46,148 nt of DNA, from positions 1 through 46,148 of the forward strand of contig NZ_JABBJJ010000059.1 in the NCBI RefSeq assembly GCF_012933655.1, given 5' to 3'. The first letter of the stretch is position 1; the number at the start of each line of letters is the position of its first letter. Below are positions 10,301-23,200 of this stretch, in pieces. Origin of the DNA: Pyxidicoccus fallax. Lineage in GTDB: Bacteria; Myxococcota; Myxococcia; Myxococcales; Myxococcaceae. Position numbers and translations under genes: made by a program. The notes beneath the pieces are model-generated. The model did not search any database and had not been told where the DNA came from. It saw only the letters and a program-made list of their open reading frames with translations.

Positions 10301-11290
10301 GCGCGTAGGCGCCCAGCGTGGAGTCCTTCACGCGGGCCAGCAGCTCGCGGAAGGTCGGCGCTCCCTCCAGGCGGGTGCGCAGCACCAGCGTGTTGATGAA
10401 CATGCCGAGCAACGGCTCCAGCTCTTGCGTGCGGCGGCCCGCGATGGGCGTGCCCACCGCCAGGTCCTTCTGCCCGGAGTAGCGGCCGAGCAGCGCCTGG
10501 AACCCCGCGAGCAGCACCATGAACAGCGTAGCGCCTTCCTGGCGGCCAAATGCGCGGAGCGACTCGGAGAGCTCCCGGGGCAGCTTCACCGTCACCGTGG
10601 CGCCGCGCTGGCGGCGCACGGCGGGACGGGGGAAGTCGGTGGGCAGCTCCAGCGGCTCCAGGCCGGAGAGCTGCTGGCGCCACCAACCGAGCTGCGCGTC
10701 GAGCACCTCTCCCTGGAGCCAGTCGCGCTGCCACACCGCGTAGTCGGCGTACTGCACCGGCAGCTCCGGCAGCGGGGACGGCTGGCCCTCGCGGAACGCC
10801 GCGTACAGCGCGCCCAGCTCACGGACCAGCACGCCCACGGACCAGCCGTCCGAGACGATGTGGTGCATGTTGAGCAGCAGCACATGCTCGGTGTCCCCCA
10901 GCTTCAGCAGCGAGGCGCGCATGAGCGGCCCCGCCGTGAGGGAGAAGGGCCTGCACGCCTCATCCAGGCCGCGGCGCTGGACCTCGGCGTGGGCCTCGGT
11001 ACCGGGTAGGGCGGACAGATCCTCCAGCGGCAGCGAGAAGCGCGCGGGCGGGTGGATGACCTGGACGGGCTGGCCCTCCGGAGCCGTGGCGAAGGTGGTG
11101 CGTAGCACCTCGTGACGGCGCACGACCTCCTCGAACGCGCGGCGCAGCGACTCCACGTCCAGCGAGCCGGAGAGCCCCAGAGCCACCGGGATGTTGTAGG
11201 CCACATCGCCGGGAAGGAGCTGCTCCAGCACCCAGAGGCGCTGCTGTGCGAACGACAGCGGCAGGGGCTGCTCGCGCGAGGCGGGGACCA
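7380..11290 (-). other. NRPS module 6 and thioesterase: C-A-T-TE, glycine predicted
   Basis: C6 (about residues 6244-6678) has [10 protein letters not shown]6 (about 6694-7204) has pocket D-I-V-Q-I-G-M-V-W-K, resembling the Gly code DILQLGLIWK with only conservative changes. T6 has GGHS. The TE (about 7301-7538) has the nucleophile motif GWSLG and a C-terminal GDHHSLL with the probable catalytic His. At the usual acid position it has LIEPSP, i.e. Glu rather than Asp. It should release the chain as acid or, if a hydroxyl is present on the acyl chain, as a lactone. Confidence 0.82.
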
Positions 11291-14200
11291 GCGGCGGGAG
11301 CTGGGGACCTCGAGTCAGGCCCAGGGCCTCGATGCGCTCCGCGAGCCGGCCGGGCGAGCTGGCCTCGAAGAGGGCTCGCAGGGGCAGCTCGATGCCGAGG
11401 CTCGCGCGGATGCGGGACACCACGCGCGTGGCCAGCAGCGAGTGACCGCCCAGCGCGAAGAAGTCGTCATTCACGCCCACGCGCGGGAGGTTGAGCACCT
11501 CCGCGAACGCGTCCGCCAGGAGCTGCTGCACGGGCGTAAGGGCCGTGTCGGTGCCGGGCTCGCTCGGAGTTCCGGTGCTGGCCGGCGCGGGCAGCGCCTT
11601 GCGGTCCACCTTGCCATTCGGCGACAGGGGCAGTGCGTCCAGGACGACGATGGCCGACGGCACCATGTGCTCCGGCAGCTTCTGCTGGAGGTATGCGCGG
11701 ATGGCGGCCGGCAGCGTGGCCTCCGTGCCGCTCGCCTTAAGGACCACGTAGCCGACGAGTCGCTTGTCGCCCGGGGAGTCCTCGCGCGCCATCACCACGG
11801 CCTCGCGGACGCCCTCGTGCGTGCAGAGGACAATCTCCACCTCGCCCGGCTCCACGCGGAAGCCGCGGATCTTCACCTGGAAGTCGACGCGGCCCAGGTA
11901 CTCCAGCGTGCCGTCCGCCTTCCAGCGCACCCGGTCTCCCGTGCGGTACATGCGCCCGCCGTGCGCGGTGCTGAAGGGGTTGTGCACGAAGCGCTCGGCC
12001 GTCAGCTCCGGACGGCCCAAGTAGCCTCGCGCCACGCCGGCTCCGCCGATGAACAGCTCGCCGGGCACGCCCACCGGCACCGGCTGCTGCTGGTCATCCA
12101 GGACGTAGAGCTGCGTGTTCCCGATGGGACGGCCGATGGTCGCCGGCGCATCCGCCTCGCGCAGGGCGAAGGTGGAGTACGTCGTCGTCTCGGACGGGCC
12201 GTAGAGGTCGTAGACCTTCTGGATGTGCGGCCGGGCGTAGAGCTGGCGCACCAGTGACGTAGGGAGCGGCTCGCCAGCGAGATTCACCACGCGCACGCTC
12301 TCGGGCAGCGGGCCCGCGCGTAGCAGCTCCGCCATGACGGACGGCACCGTGTTGACGAGCGTCACGCGGTTCGCGGCCGGCAGCGAGGGCAGGGCGAGGG
12401 CGTTCTCCGCCATCACCACCGTGCCGCCCGTGGTCAGCGGGAGGAACAGCTCGAAGATGGACAGGTCGAAGTTGATGGACGTCGCGGCCAGGGTGCCGGT
12501 GAGCACCTCGGGCGGGAAGACGGTCCGCGCCCAGGCGAGGAAGGCCACGGCGTTGCGGTGCTCGATGGCGACCGCCTTCGGACGGCCCGTGGAGCCCGAC
12601 GTGTAGATGAGGTACGCGAGCTGGTGGCTGGAGACCACCGGCAGCGGCATCGACGGCACGGCGGCGCTGGACGTCACCTCGTCCGAGTCCACGCACAGCA
12701 CGCGGGCGGAGTGCTCGGGCAGCACCGAGGCGAGCGAGGCGCGGGTGAGCAGCAGGCGCGCCCCCGAGTCCTCCAGGATGAAGCCCAGGCGCTGCCGGGG
12801 GTAGGCCGGGTCCAGCGGGACGTAGTGGCCACCCGCCTTGAGGATGGCCAGCAGCGCGACGACAAGCTCGAGCCCGCGCTCCAGGCACACGCCGACGGGC
12901 GTCTCCTCGCGCACGCCGAGCGAGCCGAGGACTCCGGCCAGCCGCGTGGCATGCCAGGACAACTTCGCATACGTGAGGGACTCCTCGCCGGAGATGACGG
13001 CGATGGCGTCCGGCGTGCGCGCGGCTTGCTGCTCGAAGAGCGAGGCGAGCGACGCGTCCAGCGGGAAGTCCAGGTCCGTGGCGTTCCAGTCCACCAGGAC
13101 GCGCTGGCGCTCCGCCGCGTCCATCATCGACACGTCCGCGAGCGTGCGCGTGCCAGGAGCCACGAGGGACAGCAGCACGCGGCTCCACTGCTCCAGGACG
13201 CGCTGGAGGCTCTCGCGTTGGAAGCGGGGCTCCTCGTAGGTGAGCCGCAGCTTCGTGACTCGGCCGGGGAGCACGGTGGCCGTGAGCGGGTAGTGCGTGT
13301 GGTCGCCGCCCTCCACGTCCTGGAGCGACATGGCGCTGGTGCGCTGCTCCATCGACTCATCGATGGGGTAGTTCTCGAAGACGAGCAGGGACTCGAACAG
13401 CGCCGTGCCGCGCGGCACCGGGGCCAGGGTCTGGACGTGCACCAGTGGCGTGTGCTCGTGATGGCGCGTCTGCTGCTGCTGCTCGCGGAGTCCCTCCAGC
13501 CAGGTAGCCACGGGCGTGGACGCTTCCGGCACGCGGATGCGCACGGGCACGGTGTTGATGAGCAGGCCCACCATGGCCTCGGCGCCGGGGAGCTCGGGCG
13601 GGCGGCCCGCCACGGTGTTGCCGAAGACGACGTCCTGCTCGCCGCCGTGGCGGGCGAGGACGAAGCCCCAGGCTGCCATTGTCAGCGTGGACAGCGTGAG
13701 CTGGTGCTGGCGCGCGAAGGCCTGGAGCGCGGCGGATTGCTCCCGCGTGAGCGGAAGCTCCAGCGTGTGCTGCCGGGCCTGGACTCCGGGGGGAGGCGTG
13801 GCGTGGGTGTCCGCCGGCAGCGGCGTGGGCGCGGTGAAGCCCTGGAGCGTGGCGCGCCAGAAGGCGTCATCCGTCTCCGTGTCCCGCTGCTGGAGCCACG
13901 CGATGTAGTCGCGGTACGGCGGGCGGGACGGCAGTCGCGGCTCGCGACCGGAGGCGAAGGCGTCGAACAGGGTGAAGACGTCCTGCAGGACGGGACTGAG
14001 GCTCCAGCCGTCGAGGAGCAGGTGGTGGTGGCTCCACAGGAAACGCCACGTGTTCTCGCCCAGGCGCACCGCCGTCATCCGCATCAGCGGCGGCCGGCGC
14101 AGGTCGAAGCCCCGGCGGCGGTCCTCCGCCTGGAGCTCGGCGAAGCGGGCCTTCTGCTCGGAGGGGGAGAGGGCGCGCCAGTCGAGCTGCGTCCAGGGCA

Positions 14201-17200
14201 GCTCCGCGTGTGCGTGCACCACCTGGAGCGGTGACTCGAGGCCGGCCCAGGCGAAGCCCGTGCGGAGGATGGGCGTGCGGTCGATGAGCGCCTGCCAGGC
14301 CCGTCGGAAGTGCGTCACGTCCACGGAGCCGCTCGCGGTCCACGCCAGCTGCTCGAAGTAGGCGCCGGACTCCGGCGACAGCAGGGTGTGGAAGAGCAGG
14401 CCTTGCTGGAGCGGGGACAGGGGATACAGGTCCTCGATGTCGGCGCCCGATTGCTCGAACACCGTGTCGAGCGCGGACTGCGTCAGCGAGGCGAGCGGGA
14501 AGTCCGCGGTGCCCCGGCGCTTCGCATCGTCGGACAGATGGGTGGTGATGAGGGCGCGCAGGTGCTTCAGGAAGCCCTGAGCGAGCGCCTCGATGGTGGT
14601 GCGCGCATGCAGGTTCTCGCTGTAGGCGAACGTGAGCTGCATGCGGCCTCCGAGGATGGAGCCGCCCACCTCCAGCGGGTGCATGCGAAGCGCCTCGGCG
14701 GGGACCTCGGCACCCGCGGGCTCGTTGGCGAACGAGAGCAGGGCGGAGGTGTCGGAGGACGCGTCGAGCTGGCCGAGGTAGTTGAAGGCCACCTGCGGCA
14801 CGGGCAGGGCGCGCAGCGGGGCGCCGACCTCGTCGGGTCCGAGGTACTTGAGGATGCCGAAGCCGACGCCGTGGTGGGGGATGTGGCGCAGCGCCTCGCG
14901 CACCGAGCGCATGGCGTCGCCCGCCGTGCCACCCCGAGGCATGGACAGGTGCACCGGGTAGATGGAGGTGAGCCAGCCCACGGTGCGGGACAGGTCCACG
15001 CCTTCGACGAGGGAGTCCTCACGGCCATGGCCTTCGAGGTCCACCCACACGTCCTGCTGGCCCGTCCAGTCGGACAGGGCCTGGGCCAGGGCGGTGAGCA
15101 GCACGTCCTGGAGGTTGCCGCGCCAGGCCGTGGGCACCTCGCGCAGCAGCGCCCGCGTTTCCTCGGCGTCCAGCGTGAGGGAGACGGTGCGTGCCGAACC
15201 GAAGGTGTTGGGGCCGATGCTGTCGATGGGCAGCGGCATCGGTGGCGTGGCGGCATGCCGCAGCCAGACCTGTGCCTCCTTCCGCATCGCATCGGAGTGG
15301 GCATACCGCTGGAGCTTGTTCGCCCAGGTCTGGAAGGACGTGGTCTTCGGCGGCAATGACGGCTGCTTGCCCTGAAGGAGCTGCTGGTACGTCGTCTGGA
15401 GGTCCTCCAGCAGCACGCGCCAGGAGACGGCGTCCACGACGATGTGGTGCACGCAAATGAGCAGGCGCTGCGTGGAGCCAAGGTTGAACAACGCCGCGCA
15501 CAGCAGCGGCGGCTGGCCCAGGTCGAACGAGGCCTGGAGACGCGTGGCGTGCGCCTCCAGTACCTGGCGCTGCTCGGACTCGGAAAGCGCGGACAGGTCG
15601 TGGTGCTCCAGGCGCAGCGGGGCCTCATCGACTCCGGCGTTGTCCTGCACCCAGGAACCATCCTCCTCCCGACGGAAGCGCAGGCGCAGGGCGTCGTGGT
15701 GCGCGAGCAGGGCGCGCAGGGACTGGGCCAGCACCTCCAGTTGCAGCGGCTGGTGCGCGGCCAGGAGCAACGACTGGTTGAAGTGATGCGGGTGGGACGC
15801 CTGATGCTGGAGGAAGAAGCGCTGCACCGCCGTCAGTGGGACAGGTCCCGTGACGGGCCCCTGGTCGATGGAGGCCAGGGCGGACGCGGAGCACGCGGCC
15901 ACGCCGAGCTCCGCGACCGTGGGGTGCTGGAACAGATGCCGCGCGGTGAGCGGGAAGCCCGCCTGGCGCGAGCGGGAGACGACCAGGAGACTGAGGATGG
16001 AGTCGCCACCGAGCGCGAAGAAGTTGTCGTGGATGCCGACGCGCGGCACGCGCAGGACGGCGGCCCAGATGTCGGCGAGCTTCTGCTCCACCTCATCGCG
16101 CGGGGCGGCGTACTCGCCCTGCGGGAGCTGATGCGAGGCATCCGGCGCTGGCAGCGCCTTCTTGTCCAGCTTGCCCGTCGGGGACAGGGGCAGCGCCTTC
16201 AGGACGACGAAGGCGGAGGGCACCATGTACTCGGGCAGTCGCTGCTTGAGCGCGGCGCGCACGGGGGCAAGGTCCAGTTCCGGGGCCGCGTCATCCCCCA
16301 TGGCCTTCGGTACGACGTAGGCCACGAGGCGCTTGTCGCCCGGGACATCCTCCCGTACCAGCACCACCGCCTCGTGGATGCCGGGCTGGTCGAGCAGGGC
16401 GGCTTCAATCTCGCCCAGCTCGATGCGCAGGCCGCGCAGCTTCACCTGGAAGTCGACCCGGCCCAGGTACTCCAGCTCGCCGTCCGCGCGCCAGCGCACA
16501 CGGTCTCCGGAGCGGTAGAGGCGGGCGCCCGGCTCCGTGCTGAACGGGTCCGGGATGAAGCGCTCCGCCGTCAGCTCCGGGCGGTCCAGGTAACCCCGGG
16601 CCACGCCCACGCCGCCGATGTACAGCTCTCCGGGTACGCCGATGGGCTGCGGCTGTAGCGCCGAGTCCAGGACGTACAGGCGCGCGTTCGGAATCGCCCG
16701 GCCGATGCTCAGGCGCTCCGGATCCATGGAGCCCCGGGTCATCGTCGCGACGATGGTGATCTCCGTCGGGCCGTACGCGTTGACGAACGTGCGGCCCTTC
16801 ACCCAGCTCCGCGCCAGCGCGGGAGAGCAGGCCTCGCCGCCGGACGCCACCATGCGCAGCTCGGGCAGCGCCTCGGGCTGGAGCGTGGACAGGGCCGTGG
16901 GCGTGGCCAGCAGCACCTCGATGCGCTGCCGAGCCAGGGTCGCCTGGAGCGGCTCGCCGGGGAGGAGCTGCTCGCGCGGAGCCAGGACCAGCGTGGCCCC
17001 GGACAGCAGCGACGAGAAGACCTCCCACACCGACGCGTCGAACGCCGGGGACGCGAGCTGCAACGCCCGCTGTCCGGGCCGGATGCTCAGCCCCTGGATG
17101 ATGGCCAGCGCCGTGTTCACGAGGCCGTGGTGGTGCAACAGCGTGCCCTTCGGCCGCCCCGTGCTGCCCGACGTGTAGATGACGTACGCGAGGCTCTCCG

Positions 17201-20200
17201 GTGTGACGGCCACCGCTGGAGCCGTGTCCGGCAGCTCGGACAGGGACTCCTCGTCCAGGCACAGCACCCGGGCGCCGTGCTCGGGCAGGCGCTCCACGAG
17301 AGAGCGGTGCGTCAGCAGCACCCGCGCGGCGGAGTCCTCCAGGTAGTACTTCAGCCGCTCCGGCGGGTGCGCCGGGTCCAGCGGAAGGAAGGCGCCGCCG
17401 GCCTCGAGCGCGGCGAGCATGGCCACCACGAGGTCCGGGCTGCCACGCTCCAGGCACAACGCCACCCGGCCCTCCGGGCCCACTCCGAGCGACAGCAGCC
17501 GGTGCGCGAGCTGGCGCGCGCGCCGCTGGAGCTGTCGGAACGAGAGGGACACGTCACCCGCCACGAGCGCGGGCGCGTCCGGTGTGTGCTCCACCTGCTG
17601 GTGGAAGACGTGGTGGACGCAGAGGTCCGAGGGGAGCGCGGCGTCGGTGGCGTTCCACTCCACCACCACGCGGTGCCGCTCCTCGGCGTCCATCATCGTC
17701 ACGTCCGCGAGGCTCCGCGTCTCCGGAGCCGCGAGCGACAGCAGGGCCAGACGCCAGTGATCCAGCACGCGCCGCATGGTGTCGCGGCCGAAGCGAGGCT
17801 CCTCGAAGGTGAGGCGCAGGCGCAGCTTCTGGCCCGGGAGGATGGTGGCGGTGATGGGATAGTTCGTGCGCTCCACGCCCTCCACGTCCCGCACCGCCAT
17901 GGCCGACGTGCGCTGCGTGAGCGAGTCGTCGATGGGGTAGTTCTCGAACACCAGCAGGGACTCGAACAGCGGCGTGCCGCGGGGCACCGGCGCCAGCGAC
18001 TGGATGTGCACCAGCGGCGTGTGCTCGTGATTGCGCGACTGCTGATACCGGGCCTGGAGCCCTTGCAGCCACGTCTTCACCGGGGTGGACGCGTCCGGCA
18101 GCGGGATGCGCACCGGCAGCGTGTTGATGAGCAGGCCGACCATGGCCTCGGCGCCGGGAAGCTCGGGAGGACGGCCGGCCACGGTGTTGCCGAAGACGAC
18201 ATCCTGCTCCCCGCTGTGCCGGCCGAGCACGAAGCCCCAGGCCGCCATCATCAGCGTGGACAGCGTGAGCTGGTGCTGACGCGCGAAGGCCTGGAGCGTG
18301 TCCGACTGCTCCACCGTGAGCGCCACCTCCAGCATGTGCTGGGCCGCGTGCTGACCCTCGGGCGGAGTGGCATGGGTGTCCGCGGGTAGCGGCGTCGGGG
18401 CGGTGAAGCCCTGGAGCTCGGCGCGCCAGAAGGCGTCGTCCGCCTCCGTGTCGCGGCGCTGGAGCCAGGCGATGTAGTCGCGGTACGGCGGGCGCGACGG
18501 GAGCCGGGGCTCACGACCGGAGGCCATGGCGTCGAAGAGGACGAAGACGTCCTGGAGCACGGGACTGAGGCTCCAGCCGTCGAGCAGCAGGTGGTGATGG
18601 CTCCACAGGAAGCGCCACGTGTCCTCGCCCAGGCGCACCGCCGTCATCCGCATCAGCGGGGCCTTGCGCAGGTCGAAGCCCCGGGCCCGGTCCTCCACCA
18701 GCAGCCGGGCGAAGCGGGCCTTCTGCTCGGAGGCGGGCAGGGTGCGCCAGTCGAGTTGCTCCCACGGCAGCTCCGCGTGCGCGTGCACCACCTGGAGCGG
18801 GGACTCGAGGTCGGACCACGCGAAGCTCGTGCGGAGGATGGGCGTGCGGTCCACGAGCGCCTGCCAGGCCTGACGGAAGTGCTCCACCGACAGCGAGCCG
18901 CTGACCGTCCAGGCGAGCTGCTCGAAGTACACGCCGGACTCGGGGGAGAGCACGGTGTGGAAGAGCAGGCCCTGCTGGAGCGGGGAGAGCGGGTAGAGGT
19001 CCTCGACACCCGGGCCCTGCTGCTGGAGCAGCGATTCCAGGGCGGGCTGTGTCAGCGAGGCGAGAGGGAAGTCCGCGGTGCCCCGGCGCTTCGCATCGTC
19101 GGACAGGTGCGTGGCGATGAGGGTGCGCAGGCGCTTCAGGAAGCACTGGGCGAGCGTCTCGATGGTGGTGCGTGCGTGCAGGTTCTCGCTGTAGATGAAG
19201 AGGAGGCTCAGCCGCCCGTCCAGCACGGAACCGTTGATCTCCAGCGGGTGCATGCGGAGCGCCTCCGCCGCGAACTGCGCGCCGGACGGCTCGTTGGCCA
19301 GGGAGAGGATGGCGTTCGCATCCGAGGACGCATCCAGCTGGCCGAGGTAGTTGAAGGCCACCTGCGGCACGGGCAGGGCACGCAGCGGAGCGCTGACCTC
19401 GTCCGGGCCCAGGTACTTGAGGATGCTGAAGCCCACGCCGTGGTGGGGAATGTGGCGCAGTGCCTCGCGTACCGAGCGCATGGCGTCGCCCGCCGTGCCG
19501 CCTCGGGGCATGGACAGGTGCACCGGGTACAGCGCGGTGAACCAACCGACGGAGCGGGACAGGTCCGCGCCCTCGACGAGCGAGTCCTCGCGGCCATGGC
19601 CTTCGAGGTTCACCCACACGTCTTGCTGGCCCGTCCAGTCGGACAGGGCCTGGGCCAGGGCGGTGAGCAGCACGTCCTGGAGGTTGCCGCGCCAGGCGGT
19701 GGGCACCTCTCGCAACAGCGCTCGCGTCTCCTCGGTGTCCAGCGTGAGGGGCACGGTGCGGGCCGACCCGAAGGTGTTGGGGCCGATGCTGTCGATGGGC
19801 AGCGGCGTTGGCGGGGTGGCGGCCTGCCGCAGCCAGACCTGTGCCTCCTTCTTCAGCGCGTTGGAGTGGGCGTACTGCTGGAGCTTGTTCGCCCAGGTCT
19901 GGAAGGACGTGGTCTTCGGCGGGAGCGACGGCTGCTTGCCCTGCACGAGCTGCTGGTAGGTCGTCTGGAGATCCTCCAGCAGCACGCGCCAGGAGACGGC
20001 GTCCACGACGATGTGGTGGACGCAGAGGAGCAGCCGCTGCGTGGAGCCGAGGTTGAAGAGAGCGGCGCACAGCAGTGGCGGCTGGCCCAGGTCGAACGAG
20101 GCCTGAAGGCGCGTGGCGTGTGCCTCCAGGGTGGTGAGTTGTTCCTCGTGCGGCAGGGCGGACAGGTCGTGGTGCTCCAGGCGCAGCGGGGCCTCATCGA

Positions 20201-23200
20201 CTCCGGCGTTGTCCTGCACCCAGGTGCCATCCTCCTCCCGACGGAAGTGCAGGCGCAGGGCATCGTGGTGGGCGAGGAGCGCACGCAGGGCCTGGGCCAG
20301 CACCTCCAGTTGCAGCGGCTGGTGCGCGGTCAGGAGCAGCGACTGGTTGAAGTGGTGCGGGTGCGCCTGCTCGTGCTGGAGGAAGTAGCGCTGCACCGGC
20401 GTCAGCGGTACGGGGCCGGTGACAGGGCCCTGGTCGATGGAGGCGAGGGCGGACGCGGAGCGCGCGGCCACGGCGAGCTCGGCCACGGTCTGGTGCTGGA
20501 ACAGGTGGCGCGCGGTGAGCGGGAAGCCCGCCTGACGCGAGCGGGAGACGACCAGGAGACTGAGGATGGAGTCGCCACCGAGCGCGAAGAAGTTGTCGTG
20601 GATGCCGACACGCGGCACGCGCAGGACGGCGGCCCAGATGTCGGCGAGCTTCTGCTCCACTTCATCGCGTGGCGCGGTGTACTCGCCCCGCGTCGCCTGT
20701 GCGGCATCCGGCGCCGGGAGGGCCTTGCGGTCCACCTTGCCGTTGGGCGACAGCGGCAGCACGTCCAGGAGCACGAACGCCGCGGGCACCATGTACTCGG
20801 GCAGCTTCTGCTTGAGGAACACGCGCAGGGCCTCGGCGTCCACCGAGGACGGGGACACCGGCACGACATAGGCGACGAGGCGCTTGCCGCCCGGCGAGTC
20901 CTCGCGGGCCATCACCACCGCCTCGCGTACGCCTTCGTGCATCCGCAGGGTGGCTTCGACCTCGCCCGGCTCGATGCGGAAGCCACGCACCTTCACCTGG
21001 AAGTCGGCGCGGCCCAGGAAGTCCACGGTGCCGTCCGCCAGCCAGCGGGCCCGGTCTCCCGTGCGGTACATGCGCGCTCCCGGCTCCGTGCTGAACGGGT
21101 CCGGGATGAACTTCTCCGCCGTCAGCTCCGGCCGGTTCAGGTAGCCGTGCGCGAGGCCCTCGCCCGCGCAGAACAGCTCACCGGGCACGCCTGGCGGAAC
21201 GGGGTTCAGCGCGTCATCGAGGATGTACACCCGCGTGTTCGCGATGGGCCTGCCCAGCGGCACCGCGGCGCCCACGTGCGACTCACGCGTCATCCGGTGG
21301 CAGGTCGTGAAGGTGGTGTTCTCCGTGGGGCCGTAGCCGTTGACGAACACGGCCCCGTCGGGCAGCCGCGCCAGGTGCTCTCGAACACGGGGGAGGGGCA
21401 GGACGTCGCCGCCCGCGAGCACCTGAGACACGCGGGCGAGCGCCTCGGGCTGGTGCAGCGCCATCTGTTCGAAGAGCGCCGCCGTGAGCCACAGCGTGGT
21501 GAGCGAGTGCTGGTCGCAGAGCGACGCCAGCTCCTCCAGCGACAGCGAGTGCGGAGGCGCCAGGAACAGCCGCGCACCGTGCAGCAGCGCGCCCCAGAGC
21601 TCCAACGTGGAGGCGTCGAAGGTGACGGGCGCCGCGAGCATGAGGCGCTCGTCCGGACCGAAGCGGATGAAGGTGCTGCCCAGCATCAGCCGCGCCACCC
21701 CCCGGTGCGGCACGAGCACGCCCTTGGGACGCCCCGTCGAGCCGGAGGTGAACATGACGTACGCCGTGCTGCCGCCATGCGTGGCCACCGGAGGCGGAGT
21801 CGCCGGCAGGGACGTGGCCCGCGCGGGCAGCGCATCCAGGCAGAGCGTCGTTTCGAAGCGCCCAGCGAAGGTGGGCTCCAGCTCGAGCTGCGTGAGCAGC
21901 AGGGGCGCCCGGACGTCCTCCAGCATCGAGTCGAGCCGCGCCGCCGGGTACGACGCGTCCAGCGGGACGTAGAAGCCACCGGCCTTGAGGATGGCGAGGT
22001 GCGCGACGATGAGGTCGAGCCCCCGCTTCATGCAGAAGCAGACCGGGGTCTCCTCGTGCACGCCGTGCTCGCGCAGCAGCCACGCGAGCTGGTTCGCGCG
22101 CCGCTCCAGCTCCCCGTAGGTCAGCGACTCCGCCCCGGCGACCACGGCCACGGCGTCCGGCGTGAGCCGCGCCTGACGTTCGAAGAGGCAGGAGAGGGAC
22201 GCATCGCGCGGGTAGTCGACGGCGGTGGCGTTCCAGTCGGACACGAGTTGCCGCCGCTCGGCGTCGGACAACAGCGGCAGGTCGGCCAGCCGATGGTCCG
22301 CGGAGGCGACCACGCCTTCGAGCAGCCGCCCGAAGTGGGCGACCATCCGCTCGACGGTGGCGGCTTCGAAGAGGTCCGCGTCGTAGTTGAACGTGCCCTC
22401 CAGCCCGTCCTCCGTCTCCTGTAGAGAGACGGTGAGGTCGAACTTGGACGTGCCGTTGTCGATCTCCTGGAGCCGCACGGAGACCTCCGGCAGCTCGGGC
22501 GCGCTGGCCGGCGCATTCTGCAGGGCGAACATCACCTGGAACAGCGGCTGGCGGGACAGGTCGCGCGTGGGCTCCAGCACGTCCACCAGCTTCTCGAACG
22601 GGATGTCCTGGTGCGCGTAGGCGCCCAGCGTGGAGTCCTTCACGCGGGCCAGCAGCTCACGGAAGGTCGGGTTGCCGGCGAGGCGGGTGCGCAGCACCAG
22701 CGTGTTGATGAACATGCCGAGCAGCGACTCCAGCTCCTGCGCGCGGCGGCCCGCGATGGGCGTGCCCACCGCGAGGTCCTTCTGTCCGGAGTAGCGGCTG
22801 AGCAGCACCTGGAAGCCCGCCACCAGCACCATGAAGAGCGTGGCGCCCTCCTGCCGGGCCAGCGACTTGAGCCCGTCCGCCACCGGCCGGGAGAACCGCG
22901 CGGCCACCGTGGCGCCGCGCTGGCGACGCACGGCGGGACGAGGGAAGTCGGTGGGCAGCTCCAGCGGCTCCAGGCCGGCGAGCTGCTGGCGCCACCAGCC
23001 GAGCTGCGTGTCGAGCACCTCGCCCTGGAGCCAGCCGCGCTGCCACACGGCGTAGTCGGCGTACTGCACCGGCAGCTCCGAGAGCGGCGAGGGCTGGCCG
23101 GCGTGGAAGGCCACGTAGAGCGTGGCCAGCTCGCGCACCAGCACGCCCACGGACCAGCCGTCCGAGATGCTGTGGTGCGTGTTGAGCAGCAGCACGTGCT

